Part shown: positions 34,908 to 44,220 of the stretch, piece after piece
Layout: each line of letters opens with the position of its first letter
How positions within the stretch are numbered: the first letter of the stretch is position 1
Assembly: GCA_036924285.1 (NCBI GenBank)
Contig: JAYKYS010000008.1
Span: 24,909,001-24,973,000, forward strand
DNA from: Asterella californica
Taxonomy: Eukaryota > Streptophyta > Marchantiopsida > Marchantiales > Aytoniaceae
Reading direction: 5' to 3'
DNA length: 64,000 nucleotides
The notes under the pieces: model-generated
Database searches by the model: none
Seen by the model: only the letters and a program-made list of their open reading frames with translations
Told to the model about the DNA's origin: nothing
Translations under genes and position numbers: made by a program

Positions 34908-34955
34908 CAGAGAGAGAGGGATTCGAACCCTCAATACAAAAAGCTTGTACAACGG
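34908..34955 (-). pseudogene. trnS-GCU: Plastid trnS-GCU, 3' half only
   Basis: The minus strand reads CCGTTGTACAAGCTTTTTG, then the T-arm GGGTTCGAATCCCTCTCTCT. The 5' half is missing because the retroelement begins at 34956 just after the sequence ACGG, which is repeated at 55366-55369 on the other side. Confidence 0.8.
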
Positions 34956-36168
34956 TGTCGTGTTACACGTGGGTCTGTACAGTGAAAACTAGTAACAGAA
35001 GTATTTTTTTCTCCATTGAGTACGTAGTTGTAAAGGAAGCTGTCTTGTAGCTTATCAAGCTGGGCAGGAGCTAAGCTGGGGCTTTGCTTGATAAGCTGTC
35101 CCCTAGCTTGGGTTGAAATATCATCCTGAAAGGGACGAAAAGTTCCAAAATGCAGAGCACGTCGAGAAGAGCGAGTTCATACTTTCCGTTTTGAGAAAAA
35201 CGTTCTAGGTAATAGTTAGCACAAGTCTTAAGTTTGAAAAATACGATAGAGGGAAATCTGTCGATTCTGGCTCGTGACTCGAATTCATGATCTGACAGTG
35301 TGAGTGCATAGGTGTTTCTGAGTACTATAGTTTTGACTCCTCATTCACTAAAAACGGAGTTGTAGAGAGAAGTTAATGTAAGAAAAGCTAGTCAAGAATG
35401 TACAGAAAGTTTACCTTAAGGATTGTACCAACTGTATTTCTTTTTTGGACGAAAATAGAGGCCATCCCAATGATAGGACCCCCACCTAGGAGGAAAGTGG
35501 TCTCAGGATCAATCCCCCCGGTCTGTGTTTCCTATTCCGGCATGTTGGTCTCTTGGAAGGGATTCTATGTTGGATATGCAGCCATGTCCTACATATCTAG
35601 GGGCGGGAGACCAGTATCTCCCTTAACCGTTGGCTTCTTGGTCTAAGCCTCTGCATGCCACCTTGAATATATCATGAGAGATACCTGGTGCGCATATGAG
35701 GCTGTAAGTCATGTGGGGTGACCTCATAAGTGTTGGGGCTTCGGTCTACGTTGGAGACCTCCTGTAAGAGATTCTATGTTGGATATGCATCCACGTCTTG
35801 CATATCTAGGGGCAGAAGACCAGTATCTCTTTTAATCGTGGGTTTCCTGACCTAAGCCTCCGCATGTCATCTTGAATATATCATGAGAGATACCTGGTGT
35901 GCATATGAGGGGGTTGTAAGCCTTGTGGGGTTGTCTCATAAGTGTTGGGGCTTCGGACTACATTGGATGACTTGTGAGTATATTCAAGGTGGCATCAAGA
36001 TGACATCGAGGGTCGAAAAACTTTTATTAATCAAGGGTCCAGCTTGGCAAGCAGACGCCTTGAATATACCATGAGAGATACTTGGTGCGCATATGAGGGG
36101 GCTGTAAGTCATGTGGCGTGGCCTCATAAGTGTTGGGCTCCGGCCTACATTGGATGGCTTGTGAGTAT
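34956..36168 (+). repeat. Old element 5' LTR, first part
   Basis: Aligns with 53706 onward: TGTCGTGTTACACGTGGGTC against TGTCGTATTGCACATGGGTC, and shared words throughout. It ends after GGATGGCTTGTGAGTAT, where the 3' LTR continues ATTCAAGATGACATCG but this copy switches to unrelated sequence. It carries a 209-bp duplication absent from the 3' LTR. Confidence 0.85.
35561..35978. repeat. 209-bp tandem duplication inside the LTR
   Basis: GATTCTATGTTGGATATGCA starts at 35561 and again at 35770, followed in both by ATATCTAGGGGC and GACCAGTATCTC. The 3' LTR has this beginning only once (54309). The later part of the unit (CTTGAATATA-CATG) recurs a third time at about 36059. Confidence 0.75.
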
Positions 36169-37388
36169 CAACCTCAGAGAACGAGATCTGGAGAACCGTG
36201 TACAACCACCAGGTCCAACTTCACAGGGGTGTTCAGCAAGCTGTGAACTCCAAGTCTTGTAAGAATCTTCGAAAGTGATCGAACCAATCTCTTGTTCTAG
36301 GTCGAAATAGCCATCTAGGTGTCAAAAAATGCCATAATTTCTCTACTCATGATGTTTCTGTTCATATCTCGGTGCTAGAATTTGATCTCAGACTGAAACT
36401 TCGTGTGTGTGCTCAGTATAGCCTCTTTTACATGTAGGAGAAATTTAGAAGTCTGAACCATCATAGTTTTCCTCTCTTTGAGCGTCAAAGTTCACCGTCT
36501 GATCTTATTACTACTAATTAAACCTGAACTTTGCTTCCTGAACATAATAGAAGTTCCTACAGACTTGTATGAGTGTCTATAGCGCCCTGTTGTAACCTGA
36601 AAAGCCTATCCTTTGAGTAAAACAGCCACAGCCAGAAGCACAGCGCTTCTCTGAGTAGGAGTATCAGAGTCTTCCGATCACATCACAACCAGAAGGTTCC
36701 GCCCTTCTCAAAAAAACTCTCACCTTGACAACGGAGAAGATTGCAACGAAGTATAAGGCAGAAGCTTCTGCTTCTGTCAAGGAGTTGGCACAGCTGCCGA
36801 AGAGCAACCAGGAGTTGCAGATGCGACTTTAGCAGCGAAAGTAAGAAGTTCTGTGGATCAGGGGTAAGCTAACTGACCTCGCAGAGGAGAAGACAACTTG
36901 GAGTGCACTGCGGGAAGCCGTGGAAGCCTAGGCTGCAGAAGAGAAGAAGCAGCAGGTAGAAGCAGAAGCTTGAGCCAAGGAAGTTATGACACAGATGAGG
37001 AAAACGCTTCGGAAGAAGTTCAACTTCACTGCGGGAAGGAAGCTTCTGACCCTAGTTCGTACATGGGATGACGCTTCCAAGGAGATGTTAGAGGACTGCA
37101 AGTAGAGCATGTTCTACTACCTAGATCGGTAGATCGAGGGTCTGAAGACTCTCTATGGTCTTCTCTAGATTCCTCAACATGCAGCTACGTCTTCTGGTGC
37201 ACCAAGACCAGCAATTGTGGAGGATCTCGGCAAGGAGGAGTTTGACCTCGCTGTCCACTTGGTGGTGATAGCGTTGAAAGCCGAGAAGAAGAGCGAGGAA
37301 GTCTCAATAGACAAGATGTCTTCTGGAAGACAAGAAGAAGAGATGGCTTCCCAAGTGTTCAGAGTGGAGGAGATAACTACCTCTGACC
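36169..37388 (+). other. Inner block in old 5' LTR, left part, with decayed coiled-coil coding region
   Basis: This sequence has no counterpart in the 3' LTR. From about 36720 the plus strand encodes Glu/Lys/Ala-rich helices (EKIATKYKAEASASVKEL; later a frame from 37217 with VEDLGKEEFDLAVHLVV) broken by several TAG and TGA. The frame from 37217 runs into the young Ty3 element and, counting the target duplication once, continues in phase beyond it at 45020. I do not recognise the protein; a decayed retrotransposon internal region is the likeliest. Its own ends show no clear TG...CA or duplication. Confidence 0.5.
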
Positions 37389-38187
37389 TGTCACACCACA
37401 AGTATCCCATTATTTGTGTGTATGCTTATATACATTTCATTAGGTATGACTATCTTAAAGGTTACTCTAGTTTGAAGATCTAAATTTAGAGTGATCAAAA
37501 GTAGTCATAACTAGCTGAGACAGTTATAACTAAGTTGAGGAAACTATTAGAGGTTCCACTATGGCACTATAGGACAAGTGCGGAGCTCTAAATATGCTTT
37601 CCAAAAGTATGTAACTTTGTTGACCATCGCTGATTGGATGCATGATGAAAAGTCATGCACAAAGATCTAAAGATGCTCCTCAAAAGACGTATTAGTGTGT
37701 TGTCGTCTTTCGACTGGATAGCGTGGAAAGTTAACACTTTACAAAAGCTAAAGTAGGAGAATCTCTTACTTTAGTAAAGTAGAACAAGTAATGTGTGTGC
37801 TATTCTTAAGTCTTAGTAGCCTTTAGAAGTTTTACTATTTTGGATTGCGCACTTACCATGAGGTAACGTAACTTAGTGAAAGTTACCACGGTAAGAAGTT
37901 GTAGAGTATATAAGGAGGAGTTGAGAAGGTGGAAGACACTCTCATTTTCCTGTCTATAAGTAAAGTGAGCATTGGAGACCTTGGGAGTCCTTGAGTACTA
38001 TGTGATGCAATGTGGAGGGCGGGGTTAGAACTTGTTTGCAGGAACGCTATTAGAGAGACCGATGTGACCATGCGGGTCAGAGTGTTGAGTGAAGTGAGCA
38101 TGGGTATGATAGAATCTTTGTAATTAAGGTGCACTAGTAATCCTAGTCATCTGAGGTACCCTTGGGTGAGAGACAGGCCGACTTACA
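37389..38187 (+). repeat. Young element 5' LTR
   Basis: Starts TGTCACACCACAAG and ends GGCCGACTTACA. Compared with the 3' LTR it has six single-base differences and no indels. A TATATAA lies at 37907-37913. Confidence 0.96.
37907..37913 (+). promoter_or_regulatory. LTR TATA box
   Basis: GAGTATATAAGGAGG, about two thirds into the LTR, is the probable pol II promoter of the element. The same sequence lies at 44739-44745 in the 3' LTR, where it could drive read-out transcription. Confidence 0.6.
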
Positions 38188-38190
38188 TTT

Positions 38191-38209
38191 TGGTTCCGTT
38201 GCCGGGACC
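38191..38209 (+). other. Primer binding site, tRNA-Glu type
   Basis: TGGTTCCGTTGCCGGGACC lies 3 nt after the LTR. Its complement ends CCCGGCAACGGAACCA, which fits the 3' end plus CCA of plant cytosolic tRNA-Glu (acceptor strand CAACGGA). Match judged from memory of the tRNA. Confidence 0.7.
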
Positions 38210-38777
38210 TCGATACAAAGATTCGTATTTAGTCGTTAGTACAGTTCATGTCTGTTTTTGAGCATGAGTTCAGAACCTTTGTACATACACCATGTTATAG
38301 AGGGCAAGATAAGCTTTCCAATAAGCTTGATATCTCCGAGAGATCAATTGTGAGGAGAGAGTTATGTCTTTCGGAAGTTAAGGAGGTTTTTCGGTATCAA
38401 ATAGTGAGCTCTCGGGAAGGAGTTTACAGTCAGTTTCATATTTTCAGTTTTTAGAGTTAGACCTTGAAATCTTCCATGCTGATAGCTTGCAAGATAAGCT
38501 ATCTAGGCACCCAAATCATGCGTGAATTGATCGAGTAGAACTGGAGTTATGGCATTCGAAGCGAAGGGGGGTCAAATCTGTTATATCGCTTGCTGAAGTA
38601 AAAGAGTGAAAGAATTTCAGAATTCTTGAGAGGGTTATGTTCGATCTCTGAGGCTCAGGGTTGACAAGTTAACCTTCTACTTAGTAATGTGAGAGATTGC
38701 TAAGTGAGAAGATAGTCGAGTGATCAAAACTGTCAAACAAGCTATATAGCGAGAGAGATGTATGACGGATCATCGTC

Positions 38778-39242
38778 ATGGAAGGACAGCAAGAGTGGAA
38801 ATTGAGGTTGAGCAAGATCCCTCAAGGCTATGCGGTGATAGTTACCGCTGATCTGGCGAAAGGAGAATTTCGACTAGAATTTGAGGAAGAAGCAGAGAGT
38901 AGTCGTAAGAACCAGGAGAAGAACTCGAGGTGCTTTTTGTGTGGAGAAGAAGGACATAAAGTGAGCAAGTGTCCTACGAAGAATAGACTTTTGCGTGAGC
39001 GAAGAGGGTTGGTCGACTTAAGCTTACACATAGGTCCTTCTTCCCTTAGACAAGACGTCATTGATCCTACAACCTTTTGTCCTAGATGTGGAGTGGACGG
39101 GATTCCAGTTGAGCACGAGTGTAGCGCAGTGGTTGCTTTGCTAGAAACGGTAGCCGAAGGTCTCGAGAGAAGGTTGAGTGTAGAAACGGAACGAGTGAAG
39201 ACCTCTAGCGAGGATGGAGATAGTCTGTCACACGAGAGATAA
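38778..39242 (+). CDS. Extra zinc-knuckle ORF ahead of gag
   Basis: 154 residues from an ATG. A CCHC knuckle lies at residues 52-65 (CFLCGEEGHKVSKC, C-x2-C-x4-H-x4-C) and a second metal-like patch at 101-115 (CPRC...HEC). The N-terminus (KLRLSKIPQGYAVIV) and the Glu-rich middle are unrecognised. It is in the same frame as gag, separated by TAA at 39240 and another TAA at about 39351. Usual Ty3 elements carry their knuckle inside Gag; here a separate protein with its own knuckle comes first, while the normal knuckle is also present in pol. It may be an accessory nucleic-acid-binding protein or a detached Gag part. Confidence 0.7.
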   Translation: MEGQQEWKLRLSKIPQGYAVIVTADLAKGEFRLEFEEEAESSRKNQEKNSRCFLCGEEGHKVSKCPTKNRLLRERRGLVDLSLHIGPSSLRQDVIDPTTFCPRCGVDGIPVEHECSAVVALLETVAEGLERRLSVETERVKTSSEDGDSLSHER

Positions 39243-39377
39243 GATGACCATGAGGGTCAAACTTATTTCAACCTTTGGAGAGGAGAGAGCTCAACGGGGA
39301 AATTGTGGATTGCGGTGAAGTGCGATCTTCACATCCGCAAGCAGTTCCTTGAGTAAGAAGAAGAAAAGAAGAGAAGA

Positions 39378-40013
39378 ATGGGGAAACTTCCGGTGTTTTA
39401 CGGAAAGGATGGAGAAGACGTGGAAGGATTTGTGAGGGACTTCAAAAGAGCATGCATTGGCAATGGAGATCGAAAGAAGAGCGAGTGGGTAGGGTTGATA
39501 CCTGAATTTCTTGAGAATTCTGCATTGACATGGTATGAGGATAGGAAGAAGAGAAGCGTAGTGGGGACTCCAGTTGATACTTGGGAAGTATTGACGGAGA
39601 CCTTAATTGAAACTTTTCTTCCCGATGAAAGTTACGAGAAGTTAATGGTAGAGGTAACTTACCTCAAACAAGGAGAGAAAGAGAAAGTAAGGACTTACGC
39701 CGAGAGGGTGGAGAAATTAGAACAAAAGTTTCGGGTGGTTTTACGAAAGAGTGGAGATGTAGTAGAACCAACGATGGTGGGCATTGGAGCAATGCTCACA
39801 AAGAATTTTATTGGGGGATTGAGGCCGGAGATTCGAACACAAGTGCGGTATGAGAGACCAACTTCGAAGGCTGATGCAGTGAAGATCGCAACCAGGATGG
39901 AAGAGAGTCTGGATGGAGACGACTTGCAACCAATGACTGTTGGGGCAGCATGTGGAGATGTGCAAGGGCCGATCATGCCAACTCTGACGCCTGCGAGTGT
40001 TCCGACTGTTTGA
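39378..40013 (+). CDS. gag: Gag (capsid region)
   Basis: 211 residues from the ATG at 39378. It has the Ty3 capsid-type pattern: PVFYGKDGEDVEGFVRDFKR, then ALTWYEDRKKR, WEVLTETLIETFLP, TYLKQGEKEKVRTYAERVE and a GLRPEIRTQV segment. This capsid assembles the particle that carries element RNA. The frame ends at TGA 40011-40013 but continues open without any shift into the zinc knuckle and pol. The stop therefore lies before the nucleocapsid knuckle, an unusual position for a programmed stop. Confidence 0.85.
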   Translation: MGKLPVFYGKDGEDVEGFVRDFKRACIGNGDRKKSEWVGLIPEFLENSALTWYEDRKKRSVVGTPVDTWEVLTETLIETFLPDESYEKLMVEVTYLKQGEKEKVRTYAERVEKLEQKFRVVLRKSGDVVEPTMVGIGAMLTKNFIGGLRPEIRTQVRYERPTSKADAVKIATRMEESLDGDDLQPMTVGAACGDVQGPIMPTLTPASVPTV

Positions 40014-43000
40014 TTTCAGAATCTGACTCCGGTAGCTCCTACTAGTGCGGTTACAGTCACTGTACCATCTAGATCTGTTACTCCCAACTTTCGTGATGAG
40101 TTGAAAAGTTTGACAAAGTCTCTAGCGGATTTGAAGATCAATATGGTGAATTTGTTGCAACACCGCAGTCCAAATGTTGGAGGAGGCTCACGAGGTTATG
40201 GGAACTATCAGTCCAGAGGTGGACCACCGCAAGGATCACCAAGTAACTACACGAGCCAAGGATGTTTTACGTGTGGAGGATCACACTTCCAACGTAATTG
40301 TCCAAGTCGTAATGGTGGAACAGTGGATGGAGCTTCAACTTCACAAAGCAAGGACAAGGGTGTGGCATGCATTGACATCTTGGAGCCACGAGATGTACGA
40401 GAAGGTTTTCAATCTGTAGAGTTGTTGGCTCAAGAGAGGAAGAGGATGAGGACGCATTTCGACGAGGGAGAACTTGTCGTGATGGAAGATTCTCCAAGTC
40501 AAAATACTCGGAGTAGCAAATCTTCTTCAAAACCCAAAGAGCGGCGGAAGAAATTGAAAAATACTGATTTCACAATTTCAATGGAGCAATCAAAATACAA
40601 TGTGGTGGAGGACGTGGGTAAGCAACGAGCAAACATTACTGTGGGACAGTTAATTGCTCTGAATCCTTCGGTGAGGAAAGAACTTCGTAGCGGTCTAAGC
40701 TCTCGACGAGGTCGGAAGAAGAAGGTAAATCCTTCTACTGTCGGCGTGAGTGCTTTAGATGCTAGTGAAGGAGAGGTGTGCAACAAGGCATCAAAAGTAG
40801 AGGCTCGTATCAATGGGAGAGATGTCTCAGATGTTCTTGTCGATGGAGGATCGGCAGTAAACGCCATCTTAGAACGACTCATGAGGAAGTTGGATCTAGT
40901 ACCAACGCGTCCTTCTAGTATCACGGTTGGTATGGCTAACAGACAGCGAGTTAGACCATTGGGAGTGCTGGAGAGAGTTTGCGTGTCAGTAATGGGAGTG
41001 CAAGTAAACATGACATTTCAAATCTTGAAAGAGTCAAGTTATGAAATGTTACTCGGAAGACCTTGGCTTCGAGCAGTACATGCAACGGATAACTGGCACA
41101 AAGGTTATTTACGCATCGGACCGAATCACCACCGGATCAAAGTTCCATTGCTCGGAGATCAAGTTGGGACGTCGGAATCGGATCGACCCACATCGGACTA
41201 CTGGGAGTCAGAAGTCGTCGATACTACTTCTGATGTAGGTACCAATTCTTCAGATTCAGAATCTGAAAATACATCATCAGAAGAGGAGAGGGAAGAACGA
41301 AATGTGGGTGTGAACGTAGTGGATCTTTTCCCTTCTCCGGAAGTGCAAAGAGATAGAGACAAAGAACCGTTGACTCCCGAGGAGGTGGAGAGAAGAATTG
41401 CCACCTTACGTTATGGATCGAAGGTTACTAAAGAGGAGAAGAGTTGTTTCGAAGAGATCTTTCGCAAATACATTCATGTATTTGCATTTAGTTACAAGGA
41501 TCTGAGGGAGGTCACACTGGAGCAACACCGTATCGAGTTAGAGAAGGAAGTCAAACCGGTACGACAGAAGCAACGAAGAGTGAGTCCTCCAATTGCGGAT
41601 CTGGTGAAAGAAGAGATCGAGAAGCTGCACACTGCTGGATTCATTTACGAGGTGGAGCATTCTGAATGGGTATCACCTATTGTAATCGTAAAGAAGAAAA
41701 ATGGCAAATTGAGAGTGTGTGTTGATTACAAGAAGCTCAATGCGGTCACAAAGAAGGATTATTATCCTCTATCTTTCATCGACGAGATCTTGGAAGAAGT
41801 GGCGGGAAACGAATGGTACAGCTTTGGAGATGGTTATAGCGGATATAACCAGATCAAAATTGCACCAGAACATCAACACCTGACCACTTTCACTACTCCG
41901 TGGGGTACGTTTGCATTTCGAGTCATGCCATTTGGTCTGTGTAATGCTCCTGCGACGTTTCAAAGGTTTATGAACAAAGTGTTCGAACCTTTCTTAGGAA
42001 AGTTTGTGAGAGATTTTATAGATGACTTTTGTGTTTACGGGAGTAAGGAGAAGCATTTTGAGCACCTTGTGAAGGTCTTAGAATGTTTAGATGTAGCAAA
42101 TGCATCTCTCAATCCGAAGAAATGTATTTTTGGGTGTGAGGAAGGGTTACTCTTGGATCATATCATATCCAAGGACGGCATTGCCGTTGATCCAGAGAAG
42201 GTGCAAAAGATCTTAGAGCTCCCTTTTCCTAGTACTCTCACTAAGCTACGACAGTTTTTAGGTATGGTGGGGTATTATCGAAGGTTTATACTCTCGTTCT
42301 CACATAAAGCGTATGCTTTGACTGTATATCTGAAGAAGGGAGTAGATTACGTGTTGATTTTAGAAGATGAAGAAGCTCTAGCCGCCTTTGAGGAACTGAA
42401 GAAAGCTCTTACTTCAGCTCCGATCTTGGTTAAGCCCGATTGGAATAAACAGTTTATTCTATATACGGATGCTTCAAATATAGCAGTAGGATGTACTTTA
42501 AGTCAGTATGATGTTGAAGGTAGAGATCATCCTATCGCATATGCTAGTCGGCAGATGGTCAAGGCAGAGAGAAATTATTCTGTGACAGAGAGAGAAGGAT
42601 TAGCAGTGATCTATGCTTTGAGAAAATTTCGACATTATCTCATAGGAGGCAAGTTCACTATCGTTACAGATCATAAGGCATTGAAGTACATCTTCAATAA
42701 ACCTATGGTCGAAGGACGATTAGCAAGGTGGAAGCTCTTATTATCAGAGTACGACTATGAGATTTGTGATCGACCAGGGAAGAAACACGCGAATGCAGAT
42801 TTGCTATCTAGAGCTTGCGATGGCGATGGAGAGGAGCCGGTGGATGACACCTTTCCTGACGAAGATTTGATGGTCTTGATGAGCAACTCTATTATCCCAA
42901 TAGAATATCAAGAAATTTGGGATTTTGTTACGGAAGGTGTCTATCCAGATGGGATGCGGACCAGAGAGAAGAAGGCGTTGGTGAAACAAAGTCAACCTTA

Positions 43001-44207
43001 CTCGGTGGTGGAAGGTGTGTTATTCCGTGAAGGAGTTGATGGGGTCCTGAGAAGAGCTGTGAGCAAGGAGGAGTCTCTACGACTCATGGAAGAATTTCAT
43101 GACGGTCCAGTATGTGGAGGACATTTCGCATGCAAGTTGACGGCTCATAAGATACTCGACGCAGGATATCACTGGAGGGGGATGTTGAGAGATTGCTTGA
43201 CGTATTGTAAAACTTGTGATGTTTGTCAAGCTTTCGCTATTAAATCTAGTGTTTCCACTCCTCTTAGATCTATTTCGGTTCTCGGACCTTTCGAGAAATG
43301 GGGAATAGATTTTGTTGGGCCTTTGAATCGCACCCCTCGCAACAATAAGTATATTGTTGTAGCCACAGATTATCTTACGAAGTGGGTAGAAGCTAGACCT
43401 CTTGTAACTATTGGAGAAGTTGAGGTGGGTAGATTTCTGTACGAACGGATCATTACTAGGTTTGGATGTCCTCTGGAGTTAGTTTCTGATAGGGGTCGAG
43501 AATTTGTGAGTGGTATGACTACTGCTATGTGCACCCACTTCTCCATTTCTCAGAGGGTTATTACTTCATATAAACCTAGTTCAAACGGGTTGGTAGAGAG
43601 GACAAACTTTACCTTGTGTCAAATGTTAACAAAGGATGCTGACATGGAAGGGGCCAAACACAACTGGGACAAGCGTCTTCATGCGGTTCTATGGGAGTAT
43701 CGTACAACAGTGAAGACGTCTACGGGATATTCACCTTTCAAGATGGTGTATGGGTTGGAATCAAGATTACCAATCCAGTTCGACCTAACCACCTTTCAGA
43801 CCTTGCAAGCTGGACTGAAGAGAAAGGGTGGTCCAATAGCTGAGAAAGAGAGAGGAGAAACCTTGTTGGAGCTGGAGGAGAATAGAGACGACGCAACTCA
43901 ACGAATTGAGATGGCTCAGCTACAACAGAAGAAGAGCTATGACAAGCGCTTGGCGAAGAACAAAACGAAGTTACAGTCATTTCAAGAGGGTGAGTGGGTG
44001 ATGTTATGGGATGCTATTAGGCACAAGCGAGTTCAAAAGAAATTCTTACGTCGATATTTTGGACCTTTCATCATCTCCAAAGTGTGGAGTAATGGCACCT
44101 ACGATCTTCAAGAAAGGAGTGGTACGTTCTTCGACCGAGTGAACCACGACAAGCTAAAGAAGTTCCATCAACGTGATACTTCACTCCGAGGACGGAGTGA
44201 AAATTAA
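40014..44207 (+). CDS. pol: Pol: zinc knuckle, protease, reverse transcriptase, RNase H, integrase
   Basis: 1,397 codons in the frame of gag, with no early ATG, so it must be expressed by passing the TGA at 40011 or from a later start. Zinc knuckle CFTCGGSHFQRNC at 40263-40301. Protease LVDGGSAVNAI with Asp at 40842. Reverse transcriptase from about 41580: GDGYSGYNQI (Asp 41829), MPFGLCNAPATFQRFM, and FIDD at 42015-42026. RNase H: LYTDAS (Asp 42468) and VTDHKAL (Asp 42669). Integrase: HH at 43098 and 43122, CC at 43215 and 43224, catalytic D43308, D43488, E43596 (35-residue gap), then a GPF module at 44061. No chromodomain. The MPFGLCNAPATFQ and FIDD-F-VYG wording suggests the Tat/Athila side of plant Ty3 elements (inference). 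TAA lies 13 nt before the 3' LTR. Confidence 0.93.
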   Translation, partial: FQNLTPVAPTSAVTVTVPSRSVTPNFRDELKSLTKSLADLKINMVNLLQHRSPNVGGGSRGYGNYQSRGGPPQGSPSNYTSQGCFTCGGSHFQRNCPSRNGGTVDGASTSQSKDKGVACIDILEPRDVREGFQSVELLAQERKRMRTHFDEGELVVMEDSPSQNTRSSKSSSKPKERRKKLKNTDFTISMEQSKYNVVEDVGKQRANITVGQLIALNPSVRKELRSGLSSRRGRKKKVNPSTVGVSALDASEGEVCNKASKVEARINGRDVSDVLVDGGSAVNAILERLMRKLDLVPTRPSSITVGMANRQRVRPLGVLERVCVSVMGVQVNMTFQILKESSYEMLLGRPWLRAVHATDNWHKGYLRIGPNHHRIKVPLLGDQVGTSESDRPTSDYWESEVVDTTSDVGTNSSDSESENTSSEEEREERNVGVNVVDLFPSPEVQRDRDKEPLTPEEVERRIATLRYGSKVTKEEKSCFEEIFRKYIHVFAFSYKDLREVTLEQHRIELEKEVKPVRQKQRRVSPPIADLVKEEIEKLHTAGFIYEVEHSEWVSPIVIVKKKNGKLRVCVDYKKLNAVTKKDYYPLSFIDEILEEVAGNEWYSFGDGYSGYNQIKIAPEHQHLTTFTTPWGTFAFRVMPFGLCNAPATFQRFMNKVFEPFLGKFVRDFIDDFCVYGSKEKHFEHLVKVLECLDVANASLNPKKCIFGCEEGLLLDHIISKDGIAVDPEKVQKILELPFPSTLTKLRQFLGMVGYYRRFILSFSHKAYALTVYLKKGVDYVLILEDEEALAAFEELKKALTSAPILVKPDWNKQFILYTDASNIAVGCTLSQYDVEGRDHPIAYASRQMVKAERNYSVTEREGLAVIYALRKFRHYLIGGKFTIVTDHKALKYIFNKPMVEGRLARWKLLLSEYDYEICDRPGKKHANADLLSRACDGDGEEPVDDTFPDEDLMVLMSNSIIPIEYQEIWDFVTEGVYPDGMRTREKKALVKQSQPYSVVEGVLFREGVDGVLRRAVSKEESLRLMEEFHDGPVCGGHFACKLTAHKILDAGYHWRGMLRDCLTYCKTCDVCQAFAIKSSVSTPLRSISVLGPFEKWGIDFVGPLNRTPRNNKYIVVATDYLTKWVEARPLVTIGEVEVGRFLYERIITRFGCPLELVSDRGREFVSGMTTAMCTHFSISQRVITSYKPSSNGLVERTNFTLCQMLTKDADMEGAKHNWDKRLHAVLWEYRTTVKTSTGYSPFKMVYGLESRLPIQFDLTTFQTLQAGLKRKGGPIAEKERGETLLELEENRDDATQRIEMAQLQQKKSYDKRLAKNKTKLQSFQEGEWVMLWDAIRHKRVQKKFLRRYFGPFIISKVWSNGTYDLQERSGTFFDRVNHDKLKKFHQRDTSLRGRSEN

Positions 44208-44210
44208 GTC

Positions 44211-44220
44211 TGGGGGTAAA
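44211..44220 (+). other. Polypurine tract
   Basis: TGGGGGTAAA immediately before the 3' LTR; plus-strand primer site of the young element. Confidence 0.75.

Larger units (their letters stand above)
33940..34955. other. Nuclear copy of plastid DNA (NUPT): trnQ-psbK-psbI-trnS
   Basis: The order and strands (trnQ minus, psbK plus, psbI plus, trnS minus) match the conserved streptophyte plastid cluster. Every gene carries damage and the spacers are AT-rich like plastid spacers. The left limit is approximate; the right limit is cut by the LTR element at 34956. After that element (from 55366) only about 8 bp, ACGGATTA, could still belong to trnS, so the plastid segment ends about there. Confidence 0.85.

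Noticed and set aside
34039..34955. Functional plastid genes or a plastid contig
   Set aside because: All four genes are damaged and flanked by nuclear retroelements with target duplications.
37883..38134. 83-codon minus-strand ORF, repeated at 44715-44966
   Set aside because: It is duplicated only because it lies in the LTR; no family motif and no coding signal.
44061..44207. Chromodomain at the Pol C-terminus
   Set aside because: The GPF module is followed by only about 45 residues with no chromodomain aromatic pattern.
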